Assembly (NCBI GenBank): GCA_019118275.1
Contig: DWZH01000022.1
Span: 1 to 56,775, forward strand
Reading direction: 5' to 3'
From: Candidatus Brachybacterium merdavium
Lineage (GTDB): Bacteria; Actinomycetota; Actinomycetes; Actinomycetales; Dermabacteraceae
Length of the DNA stretch: 56,775 bases
Shown here: positions 7,642-15,526 of the stretch, one piece after another
How the letters are laid out: every line of letters starts with the position of its first letter
Position numbering within the stretch: the first letter of the stretch is position 1
The notes under the pieces: generated by a model
What the model was told of the DNA's origin: nothing
The model's database searches: none
Seen by the model: the letters and a program-made list of their open reading frames with translations, nothing else
Position numbers and translations under genes: made by a program

Positions 7642-9234
7642 ATGTCGTCATCCCGTGTACCCACCGGCGAGTTCCCCGCTCTCGAGGCCTCGGGCATCGT
7701 CGCCGGCGGCTCCGCATCCGCCGAGGCCGAGCAGGCCACCCGCGACGGCGCCGACAACCCCGCCACCTCGGTGGCCGACGGCAAGGCCCCCGTCTCCTAC
7801 AAGGTCGCCCCGATCATCGCGGTGCTGGTGGTCTCCGCCTTCGTGATGATCCTCAACGAGACCCTGCTGTCGGTCGCGCTGCCGGTGCTGATGACCGAGA
7901 TGTCGATCAGCGCGGTCGTCGGCCAGTGGCTGTCGACCGCCTTCATGCTCACGATGGCCGTGGTCATCCCCACCACCGGGTTCCTCATGAAGCGCCTGAG
8001 CGTGCGCGCCATGTTCACCACCGCCATGTCGCTGTTCCTGGCGGGCACGCTGGTCGCCACGTTCGCCCCGACCTTCGGCGTGCTGTTGATCGCTCGCGTG
8101 GTGCAGGCGGCCGGCACCGCGATGGTGCTGCCGCTGCTGATGACGACCACCCTGGCCCTGGTGCCGCTGCGCAGCCGCGGCACGGTGATGGGCCTGGTGG
8201 GGGTGGTGATCTCGGCGGCCCCGGCCCTCGGGCCGACGATCTCCGGCTTCATCCTCGAACACTGGTCCTGGCACTACCTGTTCGTGATGATGCTGCCGAT
8301 CGTCGTGATCTCGCTCGGCATCGGCCTGGCATTCATGCGCAACTACACAGAGCCGCAGCAGGTGAGCCTGGACGCGGTCTCGGTCGTGCTCGCAGCGATC
8401 GGCTTCGGCGGCACGGTCTACGGACTGGCCTCGATCAGCTCGATCGTCGACGGCACCTCGCGCACGGCTCCCCTGGTGTCCTTCGGGATCGGGGTGCTCG
8501 CCCTGGCGGTGTTCACGGTCCGGCAGATCCGCCGCGCATCACGCGGCAAGGAGCCGCTGCTGGATCTGCGACCGTTGACGGTACGCACTTACACCGTGTC
8601 GCTGGCGATCATCTTCATCGCGATGGCCAATATGCTGGGCACCGTGATCGTGCTGCCGATCTACCTCACCGGTGCGCTGGGGGTCTCCTCGCTGAACGTG
8701 GGGCTGACCCTGCTGCCCGGCGCGGTCGCCTCGGGCGCGCTGGGACCGTTCGTCGGCCGCCTGTACGACCAGATCGGGCCGCGCCCGCTGGTGGTACCCG
8801 GAGCAGGCTTCATGGCGGCCGTGCTGTGGCTGCAGTTCGCGCTGCTGGACGCCGACTCCACGCGCGGCCTGGTCATCGCCTTGAACGTGGTGTTCGGGAT
8901 CGGCATGGCGATGGTGATGACCCCGCTGATGACGCACTCGCTGTCCTCGCTGCCGCGAGAGCTGTACGGGCACGGCTCGGCGATCCTCAACACCCTCCAG
9001 CAGCTGGCGGGCGCCCTGGGCACCGCGGTGTTCATCGCGCTGCTGAGCATCGGCGCCGGCCTGGCGATCGAGCGCGGGATCGACCCGGGCCCCGCGCAGG
9101 CCGACGGCATCGTGCTGGCCTTCGCCTTCGGCGGCATCTGGGCGACGCTGTCGATGGTCCTCGGATTCACGCTGAAGCGCCTGCCCGAGGAGGAGCCGAC
9201 CTCGGTGACCGAGCCGGCCGCCACGACCGGCTGA
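7642..9234 (+). CDS. DHA2-family MFS multidrug exporter (14 TM)
   Basis: 530 residues. A polar cytoplasmic N-terminus of about 50 residues is followed by about 14 membrane helices. LNETLLSVALPVLMTEM matches the first helix of EmrB/QacA proteins, and GTVMGLVGVVISAAPALGPTISGFI matches motif C of drug:H+ antiporters. DHA2 proteins extrude hydrophobic cations and other toxic compounds using the proton gradient. It is monocistronic, with the palindrome at 7564-7585 upstream and a 62-nt palindromic repeat downstream. No local regulator gene is coupled to it. The drug specificity is unknown. Confidence 0.92.
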   Translation: MSSSRVPTGEFPALEASGIVAGGSASAEAEQATRDGADNPATSVADGKAPVSYKVAPIIAVLVVSAFVMILNETLLSVALPVLMTEMSISAVVGQWLSTAFMLTMAVVIPTTGFLMKRLSVRAMFTTAMSLFLAGTLVATFAPTFGVLLIARVVQAAGTAMVLPLLMTTTLALVPLRSRGTVMGLVGVVISAAPALGPTISGFILEHWSWHYLFVMMLPIVVISLGIGLAFMRNYTEPQQVSLDAVSVVLAAIGFGGTVYGLASISSIVDGTSRTAPLVSFGIGVLALAVFTVRQIRRASRGKEPLLDLRPLTVRTYTVSLAIIFIAMANMLGTVIVLPIYLTGALGVSSLNVGLTLLPGAVASGALGPFVGRLYDQIGPRPLVVPGAGFMAAVLWLQFALLDADSTRGLVIALNVVFGIGMAMVMTPLMTHSLSSLPRELYGHGSAILNTLQQLAGALGTAVFIALLSIGAGLAIERGIDPGPAQADGIVLAFAFGGIWATLSMVLGFTLKRLPEEEPTSVTEPAATTG

Positions 9235-9332
9235 GGTTTCGCGGGCGCCCTCGAACGCCCCATCATGCCCACGATCGTGCCCTCGGGCGCCCCCTCATGC
9301 CATCGACCACGCCCTCGGGCGCCCCTTCATGC

Positions 9333-9394
9333 CCTCGACCGTTGCGTTATCGGGGTTCTCAGAGCTGAGAACCCCGATAACGCAACGGTCGAGG
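9333..9394. repeat. 62-nt near-perfect palindromic repeat, copy 1
   Basis: Two 30-nt arms (9333-9362 and 9365-9394) are exact reverse complements with a 2-nt centre (AG). The core, GTTGCGTTATCGGGGTTCTC and its complement, is shared with the second copy at 53183-53242. It lies between the convergent genes ending at 9234 (+) and 9474 (-), so it could be a bidirectional terminator, although no T-run flanks it. Alternatively it is a REP/BIME-like dispersed element. Confidence 0.85.
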
Positions 9395-9416
9395 CGCCGA
9401 CGAGGCTCGGGCGGCG

Positions 9417-9485
9417 CTCAGGGCGTGGCGCGGCGCGGGGCTCCCCCCTCAGGGCGTGGCACGGGGCTCCCCCTCAGGGCGTGGC
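9417..9485. repeat. Three copies of a unit carrying the DUF5701 gene's stop region
   Basis: CTCAGGGCGTGGC occurs at 9417-9429, 9448-9460 and 9473-9485, separated by GGGGCTCCCCC-like spacers. The last copy is the actual 3' end of the minus-strand gene (stop 9474-9476). The other two are tandem duplicates downstream of it, each preserving the TGA. Confidence 0.7.
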
Positions 9486-10208
9486 GCGGGGCGTGCGCCC
9501 GGCGGCGGAAGCGATCCCGAGCCAGGTGTGGCGGTTTCGCCACCAGCACCAGCCGACCTTCGGAGCATTCTTGCGCTCCCGCCCGTCGCGACCGGTGCCA
9601 TTGCTGATCCACAGCGCGGGGGTGCGTGAATCGTAGGCTCCGCTGGGCTTCTTCAGCCGGGATCCGATGGTCATGAAGCACAGGTTGCGCTCGAGGATGC
9701 CGGGTTGCTGCAGGACCCAGTGGAGACCTTCGCTCAGCAAAAGCGGGGTTCGCTCCCGCGATGCGATGGCAGGCAGCGCCTCCTCGGGGCTCCAGTTGAC
9801 CATGTCCTCGCCGCGCTGGGGATCGCGTACCAGGTACAGCACGGTATCCGGCAGCTCGATGTCCACGGGCTCGAAGGAGTCCACATCGGTCATGTCCCCG
9901 ACGATGAAACCGGGCTTCCCCTCGCGGTGCATCAGTGGCGCGAGGCGGGAGGCGGGCACCTGGGCGGGGTGGACGGCCAGCAGCGAGCCCTGGCCTGCTG
10001 GGTGGTGATCGGCGGCGAAGGAGCGCACCTGCTCGGGGGTGATCTGGGCGAGATCGTGGATCCCGTACTCGATGAGGGCCTCGGCCTGGTCCACGAGAGC
10101 AGGAAGACGGTCACCGGTCAGGGGGTCACCAGGCACAGGGCCACCGGGTAGGGCGTCACCGGTCAGCGGCTCGCCGGTCGGGGGCGGGGTGTGCTGCGGA
10201 TCGTTCAT
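9474..10208 (-). CDS. DUF5701-like protein, paralogue 1
   Basis: 244 residues, no membrane segment. The N-terminus is a Pro/Gly-rich repeat (PLTGDALPGGPVPGDPLTGDRLP). The conserved body contains YLVRDPQRGEDMVNWSPEEALPAI and TPLLLSEGLHWVLQQPGILE. The protein at 21255-22049 has the matching blocks YLVHDPDHGEDLKNLSPQEAL and SPMLLTEALHWVLQQPEVLE, so the two are paralogues. I assign them to DUF5701 from memory of these blocks; function is unknown. Its start overlaps the XRE regulator's stop by ATGA, so the pair is co-expressed. The C-terminus WCWWRNRHTWLGIASAA is Trp-rich and also conserved in the paralogue. Confidence 0.75.
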   Translation of the reverse strand: MNDPQHTPPPTGEPLTGDALPGGPVPGDPLTGDRLPALVDQAEALIEYGIHDLAQITPEQVRSFAADHHPAGQGSLLAVHPAQVPASRLAPLMHREGKPGFIVGDMTDVDSFEPVDIELPDTVLYLVRDPQRGEDMVNWSPEEALPAIASRERTPLLLSEGLHWVLQQPGILERNLCFMTIGSRLKKPSGAYDSRTPALWISNGTGRDGRERKNAPKVGWCWWRNRHTWLGIASAAGRTPRATP

Positions 10209-11101
10209 CCGCCCTCACCGTCCCATCCCCAGCGCAGCCCGAGCAACCCTGGGCCGAAGGAGGATTCGGCGACCTGGATGCGGTCGTTGGCATCCAGGCG
10301 CACCGGCATCACGCTCTCACCGTCGGAGTTGCGGCGGTAGCGCTCGCAGTCCACCGGGGTGCTCGGACCGCGGAATTCGATCTCGATCATGATGTCGTGG
10401 GCCCGGCGCGGAACCGTGTAGAACATCCCGCGCACGTTCCTCTCCTTTGCCGACATCTCCATCCGGTAGGCGAGCACGGCCTGCTGCCCCACTTCGAGAT
10501 GACCGTCGATGAGGATCTCACTGCCGTAGGTGCGGCGCTCGGGCCAGGTCAGGGTGCGTCCGATGCTGCAGCCCTCGAGGGCGATCACGCTAGGTGGGAC
10601 GTTGGGCTCGTCCTCGTCGAGCACCTGTACGGCGGGCAGTCGGCCCTTGCCCTCCCAAAAGGCGCGCACCATGATCCGCGATGTGGTCGTCTGCACGGAA
10701 TTGCTGCCGTCGATCACGGACAGCTGATGCACGAATCGTTCATGCGGGTAGTCTTCCGGGGCGATGAACCCCAGGGCCGCGAGCGCATCGCGGACTTCGT
10801 CGGAGGCGGGCACGAAATCGGAGATCTCCGAGTGCTGGGCGGCCCGTCCCCGCTGACGCGGCGGCCCCACCCGGTTCATCAGGGTGCCCGGGTCCGCCCC
10901 CAGGATCTCCTCCATCGCGGCCAGGGCTCCGAGGGACTGGGGCCCGACCGGGCGGCTGCGGCCGGACTGCCAGTGGCTGATCGAGGAGATGCTGACGGGG
11001 CGGCCCCGGCTGCGCAGCTGATGACTGATCTGGCCCAGCGACAGTCCGCGGCGATCTATCGCAGAGCGCAAAGCGCTGGAGAACTCATCCTCACCTGACA
11101 C
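10205..11101 (-). CDS. XRE-family HTH regulator with large C-terminal domain
   Basis: 298 residues from the GTG at 11101, chosen because AGGAAGGGG lies six bases upstream; a GTG at 11176 would add 25 residues. Residues about 5-65 form an XRE-type HTH (FSSALRSAIDRRGLSLGQISHQL, then ISSISHWQSGRSRPV). The remaining 230 residues form an uncharacterised, probably beta-rich domain seen in actinobacterial regulators of unknown ligand. It is coupled by ATGA to the DUF5701-like gene, which is its likely partner or target. Confidence 0.8.
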   Translation of the reverse strand: MSGEDEFSSALRSAIDRRGLSLGQISHQLRSRGRPVSISSISHWQSGRSRPVGPQSLGALAAMEEILGADPGTLMNRVGPPRQRGRAAQHSEISDFVPASDEVRDALAALGFIAPEDYPHERFVHQLSVIDGSNSVQTTTSRIMVRAFWEGKGRLPAVQVLDEDEPNVPPSVIALEGCSIGRTLTWPERRTYGSEILIDGHLEVGQQAVLAYRMEMSAKERNVRGMFYTVPRRAHDIMIEIEFRGPSTPVDCERYRRNSDGESVMPVRLDANDRIQVAESSFGPGLLGLRWGWDGEGG

Positions 11102-11483
11102 GCATACCCCTTCCTCGCGGATCTCCCCCACACGAGACAAGACAATCGCCTCGGCCACTCTTTCCCGAGGTGTCACTCACAGTTTGGCACGGACTGATTG
11201 ACAACCGATCGGAAACATAGGTAGTGCACGGCGACAGCGCGATCGGGGCCCCTGAGCCCCCGAAGACCGCGCGGCTCACCAGCGGTGACGCAACCAAGCG
11301 CGTCCATAGCTCAGCGCGGCACGAAGGGCCCCTGTATCCACATTGTGACCTTCGGTGCGGCGCTGAACGCGGCGCTTCCAGGCCCCGCAGCCGCCGCAGC
11401 GACCCGGGCCCGGCAGCAGCCGGCGCAACACCGGGGACCGGCCGCAGCCGCGACACCGCGGCAGACTCCTCGCCTCATGCGCT
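11102..11483. other. Intergenic region between XRE gene and DAHP synthase
   Basis: No convincing gene. The part next to the XRE gene contains TTGTCA on the minus strand (about 11195-11200), close to a -35 consensus. The rest is GC-rich 3' flank of the DAHP synthase gene, and the open frames there mirror repeats of GCCGCAGCC type. No clear terminator with a T-run is visible. Confidence 0.5.
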
Positions 11484-12590
11484 TCAGGCGCCGCGGTCCC
11501 CCGCCAGGGCCGTCCGGCGCCGGCGCACTCCCCGGGCGAGCGCCGACAGCTGCTCAGCGGTGGTCTCCCAATCCATGCACTTATCGGTGACCGACTGCCC
11601 GTGCACCAGGCCCTCGGGCCCGGCGTGCACATCGAGGGTCTGGGCGCCGGCCTGCAGGTTGCTCTCGAGCATGATCCCGGCGATCGCCTCGCCCTCGCCG
11701 GCCACCTGCTCGGCGAGCTGAGCGGCGACCTCCGCTTGGCGTCGGTGGTCCTTACCGCTGTTGCCGTGGCTCGCATCGACGATCAGACGCGGGACGAGCC
11801 CCCTATCCTCGAGGGCCTGCGCCGCGGCCCGGACGTGGGGGGTCTCCCAGTTGGGACCGTCGGCGCCGCCGCGCAGGATCAGGGACACGTCCGGGTTGCC
11901 GAGGGTGGAGACGAGGCTCGCCCGTCCGTCGGCCCCGATCCCGAGGAAGGACTGCGGGGCCGAGGCCGCGGCGACCGCATCGAGCGCGATCTGGACGCCG
12001 CCATCGGTGCCGTTCTTGAAGCCGATCGGCATGGACAGGCCGGAGGCGAGCTGGCGGTGGATCTGGCTCTCCGTGGTGCGGGCCCCGATCGCTCCCCAGC
12101 TGATCAGGTCGGCGATGTACTGCGGGCTGATCGGCTCCAGGAACTCGGTGGCGCACGCCAGGCCCAGCGTGGTGACCTCGCGCAGGAAACCGCGGGCGCG
12201 GCGCAGACCGGTGGCGATGTCATGAGATCCGTTCAGGTGCGGATCATTGATCAGGCCCTTCCAGCCGACGGTGGTGCGGGGCTTCTCGAAGTAGGTGCGC
12301 ATCACCAGCAGCAGGTCCGGCCCGAGCTCGTCCTGCGCGCCGGCCAGCAGGCGCGCGTAGTCGAGTCCGGCCTCGGGATCGTGGATCGAGCAGGGGCCGA
12401 CGATCACCAGCAGGCGGTCGTCGGAGCCGTCGAGCACGGCGCGCACCGCCTCCCGGCTGCTGGCGATCTGCTCGGCCCGGGCCGGCTCCAGCGGGAGCTC
12501 CTCGCAGAGCTCGGCTGGGGTGGGCAGCGAGGTGTAGCTCGCGATATGGCGATCGGGAGCCGCGGCGGGGGCGTGGTCGAGAACTGTCAT
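11484..12590 (-). CDS. aroF: 3-deoxy-7-phosphoheptulonate (DAHP) synthase, class I
   Basis: 368 residues, the full length of AroF/AroG/AroH-type enzymes. It catalyses condensation of phosphoenolpyruvate with erythrose 4-phosphate, the entry step of the shikimate pathway. Visible family blocks are VIVGPCSIHDPEAGLDYARLL, MRTYFEKPRTTVGWKGLINDPHL, SWGAIGARTTESQIHRQLASGLSMPIGFKNGTDG, LRGG and DASHGNSGKDH. It is the only gene behind the aromatic leader peptide at 12693-12752 and is very likely regulated by attenuation. The assignment as aroF rather than aroG is arbitrary. Confidence 0.95.
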   Translation of the reverse strand: MTVLDHAPAAAPDRHIASYTSLPTPAELCEELPLEPARAEQIASSREAVRAVLDGSDDRLLVIVGPCSIHDPEAGLDYARLLAGAQDELGPDLLLVMRTYFEKPRTTVGWKGLINDPHLNGSHDIATGLRRARGFLREVTTLGLACATEFLEPISPQYIADLISWGAIGARTTESQIHRQLASGLSMPIGFKNGTDGGVQIALDAVAAASAPQSFLGIGADGRASLVSTLGNPDVSLILRGGADGPNWETPHVRAAAQALEDRGLVPRLIVDASHGNSGKDHRRQAEVAAQLAEQVAGEGEAIAGIMLESNLQAGAQTLDVHAGPEGLVHGQSVTDKCMDWETTAEQLSALARGVRRRRTALAGDRGA

Positions 12591-12646
12591 GGGTCCTTCC
12601 CTGGAGTAGGGGCGGACCCGCTGCAGAGCCCGCCTGGAATGGCAAA

Positions 12647-12668
12647 GGGCAGAGCATGTGCTCTGCCC
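12647..12668 (-). terminator. Attenuator terminator hairpin before DAHP synthase
   Basis: A perfect 10-bp stem (GGGCAGAGCA with its complement) and 2-nt loop lies between the leader peptide stop and the DAHP synthase start, followed on the minus strand by TTT. CAGAGC/GCTCTG elements also occur just upstream (complement of 12672-12678) and downstream (complement of 12624-12630), giving four segments that can pair in mutually exclusive ways. This is the layout expected of a ribosome-controlled attenuator. Confidence 0.75.
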
Positions 12669-12692
12669 GTCGGCTCTGAAGGGTTGGTGACG

Positions 12693-12752
12693 CTATGCCG
12701 CCGCCGGCCCCTCCAGGGCCGACTTCGCATAGGTAAACCAACGGTTCCTCAT
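12693..12752 (-). CDS. Aromatic leader peptide (W-F-T-Y) of DAHP synthase attenuator
   Basis: A 19-codon ORF, MRNRWFTYAKSALEGPAAA, then TAG. Trp, Phe and Tyr codons are clustered at positions 5, 6 and 8, so a ribosome would stall when any charged aromatic tRNA is scarce. It is followed within about 25 bases by the terminator-like hairpin and then by the DAHP synthase gene. Its ATG is six bases after a TACAGT box, so the mRNA probably begins at the start codon and has no ribosome binding site. A comparable attenuator upstream of a DAHP synthase gene is known in Corynebacterium. The peptide itself is unlikely to have another function. Confidence 0.85.
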   Translation of the reverse strand: MRNRWFTYAKSALEGPAAA

Positions 12753-12758
12753 GCGGGC

Positions 12759-12788
12759 ACTGTACATCGAAGTGCACATCACATCGAA
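12759..12788 (-). promoter_or_regulatory. Promoter of the leader peptide and DAHP synthase
   Basis: On the minus strand, TTCGAT (12783-12788), an 18-bp spacer and TACAGT (12759-12764) place the transcription start at 12752, the A of the leader ATG. The sequence ACATCGAAG occurs twice, 17 bp apart (12764-12772 and 12781-12789), within this promoter. That may reflect a binding site or local duplication. Confidence 0.6.
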
Positions 12789-12826
12789 GCGGGCATCGGG
12801 GCGGAGAGATGCACGCCGGGGCTGAG

Positions 12827-12945
12827 AGGTGCGCGCCGGGCCCGTGGGGCGCGCGCCGGGTCCGCGAAGCGCGCGCCGGGTCCGCGATGTCCGCGCTAGG
12901 CCCGCGTGGCGCCCGCCGGGTCCGCGTGGCGCCCGCCAGGAACGG
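12827..12945. repeat. Degenerate GC-rich tandem repeat (about 18-20 bp unit)
   Basis: Five to six imperfect units of GCGCGCCGGGTCCGCG type lie between the leader promoter and the small gene at 13016. All six frames are open over parts of it, which reflects composition rather than genes. Confidence 0.6.
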
Positions 12946-13015
12946 CGCACGTCGGGGCGACCTTCCGAGCGGTCCGGAGGATTCCCCGCACGATCCATCG
13001 GTGCCAGCCTGAAGC

Positions 13016-13291
13016 ATGGCCCCCACAGCCCCGGATACCCCCGATCACCGCACTCCTTCTCCGGAGCGCCCCGAGCGCTCCCCCGGCCCGCGCGAGCAGT
13101 CACCGCCCGAGAACGAGCGCGGGTCACCATCCGAGGACCGGGAGGATGCACAGGATGACCCCGGGGCTTCGGCGAACCCGGACCCCGCGGAACAGGAGAT
13201 CGCCGGCCTCGAGCAGGGCGGCGGAGTGCCTCCCGGAGAGACCCCACCGATCGAGGATCAGATGAGTTCGGACCAGGGCCACGGCGAGTAG
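13016..13291 (+). CDS. Small disordered protein with GGGVPPGETPP motif (DUF6480-like)
   Basis: 91 residues, very rich in Pro, Glu, Asp and Gly, and probably disordered. NPDPAEQEIAGLEQGGGVPPGETPPIEDQMS resembles the conserved core of small actinobacterial DUF6480 proteins, which is the only reason to call this real. Many relatives continue into a transmembrane segment, and this one stops after QGHGE. No strong ribosome binding site precedes the ATG. It lies upstream of, and collinear with, the aconitase gene, but the gap of about 160 bases suggests separate transcription. Confidence 0.6.
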   Translation: MAPTAPDTPDHRTPSPERPERSPGPREQSPPENERGSPSEDREDAQDDPGASANPDPAEQEIAGLEQGGGVPPGETPPIEDQMSSDQGHGE

Positions 13292-13450
13292 GGGCCGCCC
13301 CGAAAGGCCGCCCGGGCCGGCGCGAGAGCCCGCCGCCGGCCCGGGCCACCTCCGCCCTCGCCTGGGCACCGGCCGGGATACGCCCTACCCTGGGGAGCAG
13401 GGTCCGCCGTCGGACCGTCGGCGGCCCGCAACACTTGGGAGGGCACCGCT

Positions 13451-15394
13451 ATGGCACGGAACGTCGCACAGAAGCTCATCGCCTCACACTTGGTCGAAGG
13501 TGATCTCACCCCCGGCTCCGAGGTCGGGCTGCGGGTGGATCAGACCCTCACACAGGACGCCACCGGCACCATGGTGATGCTGGAGCTGGAGGCAATGGGG
13601 CTGGACCGGGTCCGCACCGAGCTGTCGGTGCAGTACGTCGACCACAACCTGCTGCAGACCGACGAGAAGAACCCCGACGACCACCTGTTCCTGCAGTCGG
13701 CCTCCGAGCGCTTCGGGCTGTGGTTCTCCAAGGCCGGCAACGGCGTCTCCCATCCCGTCCACCAAGCCCACTTCGGTCGCCCCGGGGCCACCCTGATCGG
13801 CTCGGACTCCCACACCTGCGCCGCCGGGGCGCTGGGGATGCTGGCGATCGGGGTGGGCGGCCTCGAGGTGGCGATGGCGATGGCGGGCCAGCCGCTGTAC
13901 GTGGCACTTCCCGAGATCTGGGGTGTGGAGCTGACCGGTGACCTGCCGGACTGGGTCTCGGCCAAGGACGTGGTGCTGGAGATGCTGCGCCGCCACGGCG
14001 TCAGCGGCGGCGTGGGCCGCATCATCGAGTACCACGGGCCGGGGCTGGCGCAGCTGGACGCGATGGACCGGCACGTGATCGCCAACATGGGCGCGGAGCT
14101 GGGGGCCACCGCGACGGTATTCCCGGCCGACGACGCCGTGCGCGACTATCTCGAGGCCGTCGGCCGCGGGGACGAGTTCGAGTCCTGGGAGGCCGACGAG
14201 GGCGCGAGCTACGACCTGACCGAGCACATCGAGCTGTCGGAGCTGGAGCCGCTGATCGCCAAACCCTCCTCCCCCGGCAATGTGGTGCCGGTCGCCGAGG
14301 TCGCCGGCGAGGAGGTCTCGCAGGTCGTGGTGGGCTCCTCGGCGAACCCGGGGCTGCGGGACTTCGCGGTGGTCGCCGAGATCCTCGACGGCCAGCAGGC
14401 CCACTCGCAGGTCTCCGTCGACATCAACCCCACCTCCCGGGAGGTGCTCGCGGATCTGATCAGCGGCGGCTGGCTTGGTGCACTGGTCGGCTCCGGTGCG
14501 CGGATCCACCAGTCGGGCTGCATGGGCTGCATCGGCATGGGGCAGGCCCCGGCCAGCGGCCGCAACTCGCTGCGCACCATGCCGCGCAACTTCCCCGGCC
14601 GCTCCGGGACCGAGGAGGACGCGGTGTGGCTATGCTCGCCGGAGACGGCAGCGGCGGCCGGCCTGACCGGGCAGATCACCGACCCGCGCACGCTGACCGA
14701 TTCCCACCGGATCGTCTACCCGCGGCCGGTGATGCCCACCCGCTACGCGAACATCCAGGACATGCTGGTCGCGCCGTTGCCTGCCGAGGAGGCCGCGAAG
14801 GTGGAGCTGGTGAAGGGGCCCAACATCTCCTCGCTGCCGGACTTCGAGCCGATCGAGGACTCGGTGTCGGCCCCGGCCATCCTGGTGATGGGCGATGACG
14901 TCTCCACCGATGAGATCCTGCCGGCCGGCTCCCAGGTGCTGCCCTTCCGTTCCAACATCCCGCGGATCTCCGAGTTCGCGTTCACCCGGATCGACCCCGA
15001 CTACCCGGCCAATGCCCGGGCCGCCGAGGGCGGGCACGTGGTGATCGCGGGCAGGAACTACGGTCAGGGCTCCTCGCGGGAGCACGCGGTGATCGCACCC
15101 CGCTACCTGGGGCTGAAGGCAGTGATCGCGGTGTCCTTCGCACGGATCCACTGGCAGAACCTGGCCAACTTCGGGATCGTGCCGCTCGAGTTCGACGACC
15201 CCGCCGATCTCGAGCAGATCGGGGTCGGCGACGAGGTGGTGCTGGAGGGCGTGCACCAGGCGCTGCGGGGCGGCACATCGGTCCCGGCCACGATCGGGGG
15301 CCGCGAGGTGGCGCTGACCCACCGGCTCTCGGACCGCCAGGTGGACATGGTGCTGGCCGGCGGGCGGATCCCGCTGACGGCGCAGGAGGTATGA
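13451..15394 (+). CDS. acn: Aconitate hydratase
   Basis: 647 residues, matching the shorter bacterial aconitase group rather than the roughly 900-residue AcnA form. It isomerises citrate and isocitrate in the TCA cycle. The [4Fe-4S] ligands are present: Cys in SDSHTCAAG and the CxxC in GCMGCIGMG. NPTSREVL, PGRSG and the C-terminal swivel-domain block GRNYGQGSSREHAVIAPRYLGLKAVIA are intact. GGGAGG precedes the ATG by seven to eight bases. It is a single gene and converges on the methyltransferase at 15511. Confidence 0.95.
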   Translation: MARNVAQKLIASHLVEGDLTPGSEVGLRVDQTLTQDATGTMVMLELEAMGLDRVRTELSVQYVDHNLLQTDEKNPDDHLFLQSASERFGLWFSKAGNGVSHPVHQAHFGRPGATLIGSDSHTCAAGALGMLAIGVGGLEVAMAMAGQPLYVALPEIWGVELTGDLPDWVSAKDVVLEMLRRHGVSGGVGRIIEYHGPGLAQLDAMDRHVIANMGAELGATATVFPADDAVRDYLEAVGRGDEFESWEADEGASYDLTEHIELSELEPLIAKPSSPGNVVPVAEVAGEEVSQVVVGSSANPGLRDFAVVAEILDGQQAHSQVSVDINPTSREVLADLISGGWLGALVGSGARIHQSGCMGCIGMGQAPASGRNSLRTMPRNFPGRSGTEEDAVWLCSPETAAAAGLTGQITDPRTLTDSHRIVYPRPVMPTRYANIQDMLVAPLPAEEAAKVELVKGPNISSLPDFEPIEDSVSAPAILVMGDDVSTDEILPAGSQVLPFRSNIPRISEFAFTRIDPDYPANARAAEGGHVVIAGRNYGQGSSREHAVIAPRYLGLKAVIAVSFARIHWQNLANFGIVPLEFDDPADLEQIGVGDEVVLEGVHQALRGGTSVPATIGGREVALTHRLSDRQVDMVLAGGRIPLTAQEV

Positions 15395-15405
15395 GGGAGC
15401 GGGCC

Positions 15406-15526
15406 GCAGGCCACACGCCGCCGCGCACAGGCCCCGCGCCGCAGGCCGCCGGCCTCACGCCGCCGCGCGCCGGCCGCAGGCCGCCGGCCCCATGCCGCCG
15501 GGCGCCGGCCTCATGCCGCCGGGCGC
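15406..15526. repeat. About four 21-bp-type units duplicating the methyltransferase gene's 3' end
   Basis: CCGGCCTCATGCCGCCGGGC-like units occur at 15505-15526 (containing the true stop, 15511-15513), 15484-15505 and 15449-15470, with a more eroded copy near 15408. All lie in the gap between the convergent aconitase and methyltransferase genes. Two extra copies keep the stop or near-stop triplet. Confidence 0.6.

Noticed and set aside
7566..9368. 600-codon plus-strand frame over the exporter
   Set aside because: The frame is Arg/Gly/Pro-rich and out of phase with a clear 14-helix MFS protein; shadow.
9265..9636. ORFs reading through the palindrome
   Set aside because: Translations are just the palindrome and repeats; no protein family.
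12693..13349. 218-codon minus frame containing the leader peptide
   Set aside because: The upstream part is repeat-driven; only the last 19 codons after the promoter make sense, as a leader peptide.
13484..14509. 341-codon minus-strand frame inside aconitase
   Set aside because: Composition is typical of antisense to a coding gene; aconitase motifs are on the plus strand.
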